Source of the DNA: an uncultured Paraprevotella sp.
GTDB lineage: Bacteria > Bacteroidota > Bacteroidia > Bacteroidales > Bacteroidaceae
Direction: 5' to 3'
DNA length: 64,000 bases
Assembly: GCA_900546665.1 (NCBI GenBank)
Contig: URDY01000013.1
Coordinates: forward strand, 1 to 64,000
Below the pieces are notes generated by a model. The model was not told the DNA's origin. It worked only from the letters and a program-made list of their open reading frames with translations, and searched no databases. This document shows, piece by piece, positions 9,128 through 17,267 of the stretch (the stretch's first letter is position 1; each line of letters starts with the position of its first letter). The position numbers were made by a program, and so were the translations under genes.

Positions 9128-10609
9128 ATGAAACAGTTAGCAAAAACAATTTCGGGCGCTGTGCTTTTGTTCCTGGCCGGTGCTGGTGTGATGGGATTTG
9201 TCGAGGCTCCAAATGCAGATCAAAGTGCGTCTGCTGCTTCTGCTCCTCAGGTGATTAATGGAGCATCAGGGTTGGTGGATCTGACAAAGGCAGCTGAAAC
9301 GTCTGTCAATGCAGTTGTTTATATTCGTGTGACTACAAACAGCAAAACTAAAACAGTCGAGGTGCAAGATCCGTTTTCAGACTTTTTCGGTGATTTCTTT
9401 GGTTTCGGTCCTCAGCAGAGGCAAATTCAGACTCCGAAGCGTGAAGGATCCGGTTCTGGTGTTATTATTTCGTCAGATGGTTATATTGTGACCAATAATC
9501 ATGTCGTAAATGGAGCTGATGAATTGTTGGTGAAATTGAATGATAATCGCGAATTCAAAGCTCGTATCATAGGTACGGATGAGCAGACAGACTTGGCTTT
9601 GATCAAGATAGAGGGTAAGGATTTTCCGACGCTGCCGATTGGAAATTCCGATGAGTTGAAGATCGGAGAGTGGGTACTTGCAGTAGGTAATCCGTTCAAC
9701 CTGACTTCTACTGTGACTGCCGGAATCGTGAGTGCAAAGGCACGGTCGTTGGGTGCCAATACCGTTGAAAGTTTTATTCAGACCGATGCTGCCATTAACC
9801 GTGGTAATTCCGGAGGGGCGTTGGTCAACCAGAAGGGTGAATTGGTTGGTATTAATGCCATGTTGTATTCACAGACCGGTTCTTATTCCGGTTATGGGTT
9901 TGCCATTCCGACAACCTTGATGAATAAGGTAGTCAGCGACCTGAAAGAGTTTGGTGTTGTTCAGCGTGCATTGCTGGGAGTGCGCGGAACCGATGTTCTG
10001 AATTATATTGACAGTGAGAAGAGCAAGGGAAATGAAGTCGATTTGGGTACAGTTTCAGGTGTGTACATCGCTGATGTAGATCAGAATAGTACAGGTGAAG
10101 AGGCTGGTCTTAAGAAAGGTGATGTGATTGTGGCGATAGACGGTAAGGAAGTGTCTAAGATGGCTGAGTTGCAAGAGATCGTATTCAAGAAACGGCCGGG
10201 TGAGAAAGTGAAGATTACTTATTTGAGAAATAAGAAAAAACACGAGAGTACAGCCGTTCTTCGCAATCAGCAAGGCACAACAAATGTGATGAAAGAAATG
10301 GATATGGACATCTTCGGTGCTGTACTGAAACCTTTGGATAAAACAACAATGGAGCAGCTTAGATTGCCATACGGTCTGGAAGTGGCAGCCGTGAAGAAAG
10401 GCAAGATGAGTGATGCCGGAGTGACAAAAGGTCTTATTATTTTAATGGTGAATGATAAACCTATGCGGAATGTAAGTGACTTTGAAGATGCTGTTCGTGA
10501 AGCAAACAAGTCTTCAGATCGTATACTCTGGTTGAAAGCCATCACGCAGAGTGGAATTTACAAGAGCATGGTTATTGAATTGGATGATAACGACAATAAA
10601 AAGAAGTAA
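9128..10609 (+). CDS. htrA: Periplasmic serine protease/chaperone HtrA (DegP/DegQ)
   Basis: This is a 493-residue envelope protease that degrades or holds misfolded proteins. It has a signal peptide (about 1-27, KTISGAVLLFLAGAGVMGFV). The trypsin-like domain (about 45-290) has the triad H125 (NNHVV), Asp near 155 (TDLALIKIE) and S228 (NRGNSGGALV). PDZ1 (about 300-385) contains VSGVYIADVDQNSTGEEAGLKKGD, cut here for brevity at the carboxylate loop. A shorter second PDZ domain (about 400-485) follows. Length and order match DegP/DegQ. It is a single gene, followed by a strong hairpin before rpoD. Confidence 0.95.
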   Translation: MKQLAKTISGAVLLFLAGAGVMGFVEAPNADQSASAASAPQVINGASGLVDLTKAAETSVNAVVYIRVTTNSKTKTVEVQDPFSDFFGDFFGFGPQQRQIQTPKREGSGSGVIISSDGYIVTNNHVVNGADELLVKLNDNREFKARIIGTDEQTDLALIKIEGKDFPTLPIGNSDELKIGEWVLAVGNPFNLTSTVTAGIVSAKARSLGANTVESFIQTDAAINRGNSGGALVNQKGELVGINAMLYSQTGSYSGYGFAIPTTLMNKVVSDLKEFGVVQRALLGVRGTDVLNYIDSEKSKGNEVDLGTVSGVYIADVDQNSTGEEAGLKKGDVIVAIDGKEVSKMAELQEIVFKKRPGEKVKITYLRNKKKHESTAVLRNQQGTTNVMKEMDMDIFGAVLKPLDKTTMEQLRLPYGLEVAAVKKGKMSDAGVTKGLIILMVNDKPMRNVSDFEDAVREANKSSDRILWLKAITQSGIYKSMVIELDDNDNKKK

Positions 10610-10660
10610 ATAATCCAATATTAAGATAAGTTTGTCCTCGATTACAGGACTGCGCATTAC

Positions 10661-10693
10661 AACCCTCTTCCGGAAATAGACTGGAAGAGGGTT
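10661..10693. terminator. Terminator between htrA and rpoD
   Basis: AACCCTCTTCC (10661-10671) pairs perfectly with GGAAGAGGGTT (10683-10693) over 11 bp with an 11-nt loop. Only a weak A/T tail follows, so it is a hairpin terminator of moderate quality. Confidence 0.7.
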
Positions 10694-10753
10694 AAAAATA
10701 TATAAAATACTCTGTTTTTATACAAAACAAACAAGATTACGGAGGTTTTTTAT

Positions 10754-10761
10754 TAACTTTG
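10754..10761 (+). promoter_or_regulatory. Promoter -7 box of rpoD
   Basis: TAACTTTG matches TAnnTTTG and ends 23 bp before the rpoD ATG. This would make the primary sigma gene a target of its own product. No -33 TTTG is seen. Confidence 0.55.
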
Positions 10762-10784
10762 TACGTTTAATATACGATAATAGA

Positions 10785-11648
10785 ATGAGACAGTTAAAGA
10801 TTACCAAAAGTATCACCAACCGCGAGAGTGCGTCTTTGGACAAGTATTTACAGGAAATTGGCCGTGAAGACTTGATTACTGTTGAAGAGGAAGTGGAATT
10901 GGCGCAAAGAATCAGAAAGGGCGACCGTGTTGCACTGGAAAAACTGACACGTGCCAATTTGCGTTTCGTTGTATCTGTGGCAAAACAATATCAGAATCAG
11001 GGTTTGAGTTTGCCTGATTTGATTAATGAAGGAAACTTGGGACTGATCAAGGCTGCAGAGAAATTTGATGAGACGCGAGGCTTTAAGTTTATCAGTTATG
11101 CAGTATGGTGGATTCGTCAGTCTATTCTGCAGGCTTTGGCCGAGCAAAGTCGTATAGTGCGTCTGCCGCTGAATCAGGTAGGTTCTTTAAATAAGATCAG
11201 CAAGGCGTTCAGTAAGTTTGAGCAGGAAAACGAGAGAAGACCGAGTGCGGAAGAGCTCGCTGATACGCTGTCTGTGCCGGTAGACAAGATCTCAGATACA
11301 TTGAAGGCCGGTATCGGACGTCATGTTTCAGTTGATGCGCCTTTTGTAGAAGGTGAGGATAACAGCTTGTTGGATGTGCTGGTAAATGATGATTCCCCAA
11401 TGGCTGACCGTTCGCTTGTCAATGAGTCTTTAGCCCGTGAGATCGACCGTGCATTGTCTACACTGTCAGACCGTGAAAAAGATATCATTCAGATGTTTTT
11501 CGGTATTAACCATCAGGAAATGACGTTGGAGGAAATCGGTGACAAGTTCAATCTGACCCGTGAGCGTGTACGTCAGATTAAGGAAAAAGCCATAAGACGT
11601 TTGCGTCAGGATACAAAAAGCAAGTTATTGAAATCTTATTTAGGATAA
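10785..11648 (+). CDS. rpoD: Primary RNA polymerase sigma factor (sigma-70, sigma-ABfr type)
   Basis: This is a 287-residue housekeeping sigma factor. It lacks region 1.1 and the long insert of E. coli RpoD, as is usual in Bacteroidetes. Region 1.2 starts near residue 17 ([11 protein letters not shown]). Region 2 has [20 protein letters not shown] and [16 protein letters not shown]. Region 3 is at about 125-200. Region 4 has the helix-turn-helix [20 protein letters not shown]. It presumably recognises the TTTG/TAnnTTTG promoters marked elsewhere in this window. It is transcribed alone, from its own promoter to a strong terminator. Confidence 0.97.
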   Translation: MRQLKITKSITNRESASLDKYLQEIGREDLITVEEEVELAQRIRKGDRVALEKLTRANLRFVVSVAKQYQNQGLSLPDLINEGNLGLIKAAEKFDETRGFKFISYAVWWIRQSILQALAEQSRIVRLPLNQVGSLNKISKAFSKFEQENERRPSAEELADTLSVPVDKISDTLKAGIGRHVSVDAPFVEGEDNSLLDVLVNDDSPMADRSLVNESLAREIDRALSTLSDREKDIIQMFFGINHQEMTLEEIGDKFNLTRERVRQIKEKAIRRLRQDTKSKLLKSYLG

Positions 11649-11659
11649 ATAAATTAAAA

Positions 11660-11693
11660 AAATGGAACGAGCAGATTCGTTCCATTTTTTTTT
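11660..11693 (+). terminator. Intrinsic terminator of rpoD
   Basis: AAATGGAACGA (11660-11670) pairs with TCGTTCCATTT (11677-11687) around a 6-nt loop. Nine T residues follow directly. This is a textbook rho-independent terminator. Confidence 0.88.
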
Positions 11694-11726
11694 ATTTTAT
11701 TATTTTCTCTGTCTCATATAAATTCC

Positions 11727-11734
11727 TATCTTTG
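11727..11734 (+). promoter_or_regulatory. Promoter -7 box of the PqqD/kinase cassette
   Basis: TATCTTTG matches TAnnTTTG and ends 18 bp before the ATG at 11753. With the rpoD terminator upstream, it marks the start of a separate transcript that can cover 11753-14194. Confidence 0.6.
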
Positions 11735-11752
11735 CAAAAATTTAAATGTGAT

Positions 11753-12184
11753 ATGAAATTAAGAAAATTATCGTATATTTTTTTGGCTTTTAGTCTGTTG
11801 GGTGTAAGTCTCGTGATGAATGCGAAGGTTAAAAAGAGCACGGTTTACATGTTCGGCTTTTCAGCTTCATTTACGGATTCGTTAGTTTATATTACAGACA
11901 TCCAGCGTTTGGATAGTGCTTATATAGATACGAAAACAGACTTTTTGATGGACCGTCCGGTCTATAGTGATCAGTTGCAGACTTTTCTGGAGGCGACGAC
12001 AGGTATGCCGGATTGTACTTGCGTCGTATTTTTCGACACCAAGAAAAGTAAGCTGTCTGAAGAATATGCAAAGATAAAAAAACGTTATGATCAGGATTCT
12101 ACGCTGGTCGTAAAGACATTGCCTTTAGGGGAATTTTATTTTCAGTCACCCCGTTATGTGGACAATGACAAAGATAAAAAATAA
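11753..12184 (+). CDS. Secreted hypothetical protein, first gene of the PqqD/kinase cassette
   Basis: This is a 143-residue protein of unknown function. The ATG at 11753 is chosen because it follows the promoter and opens a clear signal peptide (KLSYIFLAFSLLGVSLVMNA). The frame is open seven codons further upstream but that start would overlap the promoter. The mature part is small and soluble, with a CTC pair near residue 93 and a lysine-rich end (DNDKDKK). Its stop overlaps the next ATG (TAATG), so the two genes are translationally coupled. It could be the substrate or an exported partner of the downstream enzymes, but nothing in the sequence proves this. Confidence 0.8.
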   Translation: MKLRKLSYIFLAFSLLGVSLVMNAKVKKSTVYMFGFSASFTDSLVYITDIQRLDSAYIDTKTDFLMDRPVYSDQLQTFLEATTGMPDCTCVVFFDTKKSKLSEEYAKIKKRYDQDSTLVVKTLPLGEFYFQSPRYVDNDKDKK

Positions 12185-13065
12185 TGGATAATAAGTTTTT
12201 AATCGGTGATCATCTTGTACAGATCTGTTTTGAGGTGACAAACGGCTGTGAGGATGAATGGCTTGCTTCTTATTTTCCCTTTAAAACCCAGAAGGATGAT
12301 GAGCCTCTTCTGAAAATGACGGTGACGAGTCAGCAGGCTTTTACAGAAAAAGGAGCTGAAATTGGTCAGTTTGACTGTGGAGGGCATAATTTTGGGGTGT
12401 ACAGAAGCCAGGATGGAGCATATCAGTTTGAAATAAGCAATGAACGTGGTGTGCTGTGTGGATTATTGTATGCCAGTCCGGATTTCAGGAACTGTTTGTT
12501 GTCATTTGTCGGAACGGTTTCTGAGGAATGTCAGTTTGCATTGAATAATGCATTAATGATTACCTATGCTTTTGCTTCAGCACCGTATCGTACTGTCCTG
12601 ATGCATGCTTCTGTAGTGCGGCATGATGGTTATGGATATTTGTTCCTCGGACGGAGCGGGACTGGTAAAAGCACGCATTCCAGATTGTGGCTTAAACATA
12701 TTCCTTCAACCGAATTGATGAATGATGATAATCCAGTCGTAAGAGTCGTTGACGGGACAGTTAAGGTCTACGGATCACCTTGGAGTGGTAAAACCCCATG
12801 TTACAGAAATGTTGTAGCGCCTGCAGGAGGCTTTGTACAGTTGGAACAGCGTCCGGAGAATACGATACGCCGTGAGAGTGTGCTGGAAAGTTTTGCGTCC
12901 TTGCTTCCGTCTGTATCTTCAATGAAATGGGATAAACCGATTTATATGGCTATCTGTGATACTATTTCAGACATTATTCGTCTGGTGCCGGTTTATCATT
13001 TAGGATGTCTTCCTGACGAGGAGGCTGCTCGTTTGAGTTATTCTACCCTTAAAAGACAGGTGTAA
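12184..13065 (+). CDS. HPr-kinase/PEPCK-like P-loop protein
   Basis: This is a 293-residue cytoplasmic protein. The second half has a P-loop GRSGTGKSTHSR (about 158-169), an acidic NDDNP (about 180) and SPWSGKTPCYRN, as in HPr-kinase-like proteins of the PEP-carboxykinase fold. The first 140 residues show no known domain. Such kinase-like proteins occur in lasso-peptide and other RiPP gene clusters, next to PqqD and S24/S26 genes, exactly as here. Whether it phosphorylates a peptide or a sugar-linked target is unknown. It is coupled to the upstream gene by a TAATG overlap and lies 15 bp before the next gene. Confidence 0.8.
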   Translation: MDNKFLIGDHLVQICFEVTNGCEDEWLASYFPFKTQKDDEPLLKMTVTSQQAFTEKGAEIGQFDCGGHNFGVYRSQDGAYQFEISNERGVLCGLLYASPDFRNCLLSFVGTVSEECQFALNNALMITYAFASAPYRTVLMHASVVRHDGYGYLFLGRSGTGKSTHSRLWLKHIPSTELMNDDNPVVRVVDGTVKVYGSPWSGKTPCYRNVVAPAGGFVQLEQRPENTIRRESVLESFASLLPSVSSMKWDKPIYMAICDTISDIIRLVPVYHLGCLPDEEAARLSYSTLKRQV

Positions 13066-13080
13066 TAGAAAGGAACTGAT

Positions 13081-13548
13081 ATGAGTGGAGAAGTGCATCG
13101 TATAGAAATTCCAAATGCCATTTTGCTGGAAGAAGTCCGGAAGGCTATAAATGAAGGGCATACTGCTACAATAAATGTCAAAGGTTTCAGCATGCGTCCT
13201 TTTTTGGAAAACAATCGTGATAAGGTGATGTTGAAAGCATGTGCAGATCCCCGGGTCGGTACTGCCGTATTGGCAGAGATTGCTCCACAGAAATATGTTT
13301 TGCACAGGGTGATCAGTAAGAGAGGTAATTTGCTGACTTTGATGGGTGATGGTAATCTGAAGGGTATAGAGATGTGTCGTACATCTGATATTATTGGCGA
13401 AGTTGCTGTTTATTGGCGGAATGGTAAACGCATTGATGCCGATTCGCCTTCGTTAAAAAGATGGATAGCCTTGTGGATGAAGATGAGGCCGGTTCGCCGT
13501 TATTTGCTTTTTCTGTATAAATTGAATTTAAAGTTAATGAAAGGATAG
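13081..13548 (+). CDS. S24/S26 (signal-peptidase-like) protein
   Basis: This is a 155-residue protein with the S24/S26 peptidase fold. The likely catalytic Ser is in VKGFSMRPFL (about residue 40). A His in YVLHRVISKRG (about 80) stands where S26B-type peptidases have a Ser/His pair, and the loop MGDGN follows. No N-terminal membrane anchor is present, unlike classical signal peptidase I. The C-terminus (RRYLLFLYKLNLKLM) is basic and amphipathic and could touch the membrane. It lies between the kinase-like and PqqD-like genes (gaps 15 and 4 bp), which suggests a role in processing a small protein. Confidence 0.75.
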   Translation: MSGEVHRIEIPNAILLEEVRKAINEGHTATINVKGFSMRPFLENNRDKVMLKACADPRVGTAVLAEIAPQKYVLHRVISKRGNLLTLMGDGNLKGIEMCRTSDIIGEVAVYWRNGKRIDADSPSLKRWIALWMKMRPVRRYLLFLYKLNLKLMKG

Positions 13549-13552
13549 ACTT

Positions 13553-13819
13553 ATGAAGATAAAAGATGGTTTTGAATTACGTGAGGTCTGTGGAGAGAAA
13601 GTCATATTGGCCTGCGGCATGAATAATATTGATTTCAGCAAGATCATCAGCTTGAACGAAACCGCTGCATTTCTATGGACGGTAGCTATAGAGCAGGAAT
13701 TTACGGAGGATATGCTGGTAAAGGCTTTGTTGGAAGAGTATGAGGTTGATGATGAGACGGCACGTCGCGACGTGGCTAATGTGGTGTCCAAATGGAAGGA
13801 AATAGGGCTTTTAGACTGA
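13553..13819 (+). CDS. PqqD-family peptide-binding protein
   Basis: This 88-residue protein has the PqqD/RRE fold pattern: an N-terminal beta part (FELREVCGEKVILACG), then ISLNETAAFLWTVA and helices with FTEDMLVKALLEEYEVD, DDETARRDVANVV and WKEIGLLD. PqqD proteins bind the leader of a ribosomal peptide and hand it to a modifying enzyme. No radical SAM enzyme, cyclase or obvious precursor gene lies in the operon, so this is an orphan PqqD next to an HPr-kinase-like and an S24/S26-like protein. Confidence 0.85.
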   Translation: MKIKDGFELREVCGEKVILACGMNNIDFSKIISLNETAAFLWTVAIEQEFTEDMLVKALLEEYEVDDETARRDVANVVSKWKEIGLLD

Positions 13820-13846
13820 TCTGGCTTGTCTTTTGTTCCGTTGAGT

Positions 13847-14194
13847 ATGAATATTGAAGAAATACGTGAATATTGTTTGTCAAAGCCTTTTGCTACAGAA
13901 GATTTTCCTTTTGACGAGGAGGTTCTGGCATTCCGTGTGATGAACAAGATCTTCGCTTGTATCAATTTGAATAATCCGGATTGGTTCTGTCTGAAATGTG
14001 ATCCTGATTATGCAATAGAACTAAGGGAAAAGTATCCCAGTATTACAGGTGCCTGGCATTGGAATAAGAAATATTGGAATCAGCTGGCTTCCGGAACGGA
14101 TTTGTCCGATGAAATGGTTCGGCATCTTATAGATCATTCTTATGACGAAGTAATAAAGAAACTCTCCAAAAAGCAGAGAAACCAGCTGATTTGA
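13847..14194 (+). CDS. MmcQ/YjbR-family protein
   Basis: This is a 115-residue cytoplasmic protein of the MmcQ/YjbR family (CyaY-like DNA-binding fold). Its pattern is MNIEEIREYCLSKP, FPFDEEVLAFRVMNKIFA, LKCDPDYAIELREKYP and GAWHWNKKYWN. The ATG at 13847 gives the family's usual N-terminus; a start seven codons upstream is possible but would add unconserved residues. It follows the PqqD-like gene by 27 bp and may share its transcript. The function of the family is not firmly known. It converges with the broken TRIC gene 8 bp downstream. Confidence 0.88.
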   Translation: MNIEEIREYCLSKPFATEDFPFDEEVLAFRVMNKIFACINLNNPDWFCLKCDPDYAIELREKYPSITGAWHWNKKYWNQLASGTDLSDEMVRHLIDHSYDEVIKKLSKKQRNQLI

Positions 14195-14202
14195 TTTTTA
14201 TT

Positions 14203-14889
14203 CTATTTATTCTCCTGTTCCGGATTGTTGTCGTCTCCTTTAAGAATAGGCAACTGCCAGTGGTATTTGACAGCCAGGATGCGTATGATAATTACGGTAA
14301 AAGCAGACAAAATTGCACTGATCTCCGCAGGCATGTCAATTTTGTAGGCAATAATATATATGATTCCTCCCAGAATGCAGGCTACGGCATAGATGTCTTT
14401 TCTGAATATAAGTGGGATCTCGTTGATGAGAATATCGCGGATGACTCCACCGGCGGCGCCTGTAACACTTCCCATAATGACAGCCATCCACAATGGATAA
14501 TGCATATTGATGGTTTTCTCTATGCCGATGATGTTGAATAAGGCAAGTCCGATCGTATCGAATATAAACCAGGTGCTTTGTTGGCGGATAATCCTTTTCC
14601 CGAAAAGAATCACCCATAGCAGTGCCAGACCGCAACAGATGACATAGATGGAGTTTGTCATTCAGAAAGGTGGTATGCCAAGCATGACATCACGCAGTGT
14701 TCCTCCGCCTATGGCTGTAGCCATTCCGACAATGTATGCACCGAACCAGTCGAACTTTTTGGCAGAAGCTAATCGTATGCCCGATATGGCAAAAGCCATA
14801 GTACCGATAAACTCTATGACCACAAAGGATGCCGGAATGCGCAAAGTGGCACCCATTACTCTGAGGATTTCAAAAATATGATCTAGCAT
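14203..14889 (-). pseudogene. TRIC-family (YicG/UPF0126) channel, interrupted by an in-frame TGA
   Basis: Two open frames in the same phase, 75 residues (14662-14889) and 152 residues (14203-14661), together make one TRIC cation channel of normal length with about seven helices. They are separated by a single TGA (14662-14664) followed at once by ATG. The junction reads LGIPPF-stop-MTNSIY, and family members usually have Trp here (PFWMT), so a TGG to TGA change explains it. Both halves keep family motifs (GGGTLRDV and GAAGGVIRDI). The protein may be lost, or the second half may be made by reinitiation at the adjacent ATG. The first half overlaps the upstream dehydrogenase by 7 bp. Confidence 0.85.
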
Positions 14890-15845
14890 AGGTTGACCGT
14901 ATTTTGAGGTTGTCCGTTAAGGAAAGCAGCAATATTTTCTGTACAGATTTTCATCAGTCTTGTGCGTGCTTCTTTAGTAGCCCATGCGATATGCGGGGTA
15001 AGGTATATGTTGGGAGCATGCAGCAATGGATTGTTTTTTTCAGCCGGTTCAACAGTCAGAACATCGGCACCGTATGCTGCCAGCCTGCCGGTTTGAAGTG
15101 CGTCAGCTACGGCCTGTTCGTCTATGAGAGGGCCACGTCCGGTATTGATCAGAATGGCTGAATGCTTCATGACCGAAAGACTTTCCGTATTGATGATCTG
15201 ACGGGTATCAGGAGTCAGTGGGCAGTGCAAGGTGATGATGTCACTTTCAGAGAAAAGTTCGTTAAGTCCTTTTTTGGTGATCTGCATTTTTTTGCAGTCT
15301 TCCGCGCTTTTGGATGTGAATGCACATACATTCATTTCAAATGCATTGGCGATTTGTGCTACAGATTTGCCAATATGTCCTAATCCGATGATACCCATGG
15401 TTTTGCCGTAAAGTTCGTTGAGAGGTGTGTCCCAATAGCAGAAATCCGTATTATTGCTCCATTTGCCGTTTCGGTTTTCCTGTGTATAATGTTCTACTCT
15501 GTTGGTAATGGCCAGAATATGGGCAAAGACCATTTGTGCTACAGATTGCGTACTGTATGCCGGAATATTGCATACCGGTATGCCTTTTCTGGAAGCAGCT
15601 TCTGTGTCGACAATATTGTATCCAGTAGCCAATACACCGATATATTTCAATTGAGGCAGTTTTTCTATGGTGTCAGCTGTCAGAGGAACTTTGTTGGTGA
15701 GCAGGATATCTGCTTCAGCAGCATGTTCAAGAATTTCGTTCGGACTTGTACGCGGGTAAACGGTCAGTTCGCCAAATTGTTCAATCATCTCCCATGAGAG
15801 GTCGCCCGGATTGAGCGTATATCCATCTAAAACTTTTATTTTCAT
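14883..15845 (-). CDS. D-2-hydroxyacid dehydrogenase (glycerate/hydroxypyruvate reductase type)
   Basis: This is a 320-residue cytoplasmic NAD(P)-dependent dehydrogenase. The Rossmann motif GIIGLGHIGKS is near residue 155. The catalytic Arg is in INTGRGPLIDE, Glu in LTVEPAEKNNPL and His in YLTPHIAWAT. The N-terminal catalytic half contains LLTNKVPLTADTI. Homologues act on glycerate, hydroxypyruvate or lactate; the exact substrate cannot be told. It sits 14 bp behind the DUF5103 gene and overlaps the broken TRIC gene. Confidence 0.92.
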   Translation of the reverse strand: MKIKVLDGYTLNPGDLSWEMIEQFGELTVYPRTSPNEILEHAAEADILLTNKVPLTADTIEKLPQLKYIGVLATGYNIVDTEAASRKGIPVCNIPAYSTQSVAQMVFAHILAITNRVEHYTQENRNGKWSNNTDFCYWDTPLNELYGKTMGIIGLGHIGKSVAQIANAFEMNVCAFTSKSAEDCKKMQITKKGLNELFSESDIITLHCPLTPDTRQIINTESLSVMKHSAILINTGRGPLIDEQAVADALQTGRLAAYGADVLTVEPAEKNNPLLHAPNIYLTPHIAWATKEARTRLMKICTENIAAFLNGQPQNTVNLC

Positions 15846-15859
15846 TTCTGAATGTTTTT

Positions 15860-17113
15860 TTAGTTCTTGAAATTCATTTTTCTGTAACCTACCAGTTTGT
15901 CATATCTTCCTCCGACAGGACGTTGATAAACCAGAATGATATATTCATTTTCGGTTTCATAAAAATTGCCGTCGGTTTTGTCGCTGTTGCCGATGTTTTT
16001 GCCGTCCGGTAAAAAGAGATAGTTATAATTATAGTAACCCTGTTTCAGTAGAATGGCGGTTTCGTAGGCTTGCAAAGTTTCGTTGTAAGTCATTTTATAT
16101 TCCGGTGAGAACTGATTACCCGTCCATTCCCCATTTATGTAGACATCTCCGCCAGTCAGACGTGGGCTGGACAGCATGAAATGTACGAAAAGATATTCGC
16201 TGGTAGTGTTGATTTCCCAGTCGTCTGTGTTTCTGACGATGAATGCTCCGTTCTGGTCTTCATCATAAACGTAATTTTTGGCTGCTTTGTCGGCAAACAG
16301 CACGGCATGGTAATGCGGGTCATGCCATTCTATCCTGTCTACGTTCAATCCGGGCTGGTGTACGTCCAGTATTTCAAATTTATGATATTCATTGCCGGCC
16401 GGAAATATCAGCTGCCTGTTATGTGAGAATTCTATCTGTTTGGAACTTTGAATATTGGGTTTGGGATTAAACACCATATTGTCTGTTCGTCTGTTTTGCA
16501 TGACTACGGTTTTGAGTTCTCTTATCGGATCCACTACATTGGTGGTTGTATAGTTGACCGTAAAACTGAGTTGCTGATGTGTTTTGTTAAAATCAATGTC
16601 CGTATTGGATGATACTTGTGCATTGATGCTGACTCCCGGTTCTACTATTGAAAAACACACTTCGGCAACAGGAACAGGCTCGTCACCATCGTCATTGAGG
16701 ATAACGACTTTGTAGTTACCGGAAAGTTTGAGCGACACGTCTTCATTAGGTATTCTTACTTTATAGTGGGTATAAAGTACGGTGGTATTAAAACTCTTTT
16801 CGTAATCTTCAATGGGGCGGTCATTGAATCCTTCAAGAAAATCCGATTCGAATATTTCCTTGGAAGGTTGCCATTGGGCATCGCAGTGTGTGATGTGGTA
16901 GATGTACCGATGATATTCGTGTGAAAAGTCATCGAAACCGATTTCAATGTGGTGGTTTCCTCCCAAATTGACGATGGGTGGCATCAGGGGATCATCGTCA
17001 ACAGTGACTTTGAGTGTATGTATCTGTTTGTCTTTGATGACGTTCTGTTGTCCTGAAACCGGTGTCAGGAAGTTCCACATGAGGATAAGGAGTAATAGGC
17101 AGTTCTTTTTCAT
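15860..17113 (-). CDS. DUF5103 secreted protein
   Basis: This is a 417-residue exported protein with signal peptide KKNCLLLLILMWNFLTPVSG. I recognise the DUF5103 family by its N-terminal part with HIEIGFDDFSHEYHRYIYHI and ITHCDAQWQPS. The central part is beta-rich. The C-terminal portion (GDVYINGEWTGNQFSPEYKM) looks like an early-set or carbohydrate-binding-type beta-sandwich. Its molecular role is unknown. It is the first gene of a minus-strand operon with the hydroxyacid dehydrogenase and TRIC genes. Its -7 box lies only 4 bp from the ATG. Confidence 0.85.
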   Translation of the reverse strand: MKKNCLLLLILMWNFLTPVSGQQNVIKDKQIHTLKVTVDDDPLMPPIVNLGGNHHIEIGFDDFSHEYHRYIYHITHCDAQWQPSKEIFESDFLEGFNDRPIEDYEKSFNTTVLYTHYKVRIPNEDVSLKLSGNYKVVILNDDGDEPVPVAEVCFSIVEPGVSINAQVSSNTDIDFNKTHQQLSFTVNYTTTNVVDPIRELKTVVMQNRRTDNMVFNPKPNIQSSKQIEFSHNRQLIFPAGNEYHKFEILDVHQPGLNVDRIEWHDPHYHAVLFADKAAKNYVYDEDQNGAFIVRNTDDWEINTTSEYLFVHFMLSSPRLTGGDVYINGEWTGNQFSPEYKMTYNETLQAYETAILLKQGYYNYNYLFLPDGKNIGNSDKTDGNFYETENEYIILVYQRPVGGRYDKLVGYRKMNFKN

Positions 17114-17117
17114 AATG

Positions 17118-17125
17118 CAAATTTA
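17118..17125 (-). promoter_or_regulatory. -7 box almost touching the DUF5103 start codon
   Basis: TAAATTTG on the minus strand matches TAnnTTTG and ends 4 bp before the ATG (17113). A transcript from it would be leaderless or nearly so. No good -33 box is seen. Confidence 0.45.
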
Positions 17126-17208
17126 TGAAATTTTGGACAAGATTTGCCTGACGTTTTCGGAAAATTATCAAACCGCATTGTCATAAAATGAATTTTCGGG
17201 AGAGGGTA

Positions 17209-17240
17209 TTTGCGAAAATGCCGTGAAAAGCGTAATTTCG
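17209..17240 (+). promoter_or_regulatory. Promoter of the DUF1460 gene
   Basis: TTTG (17209-17212), a 20-bp spacer and TAATTTCG (17233-17240, 7 of 8) form a good Bacteroidetes promoter. It lies upstream of the ATG at 17268 but downstream of the alternative ATG at 17223, which helps decide the start. Confidence 0.65.
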
Positions 17241-17267
17241 GGTATGAATCATAAAAACTACAGAAAA

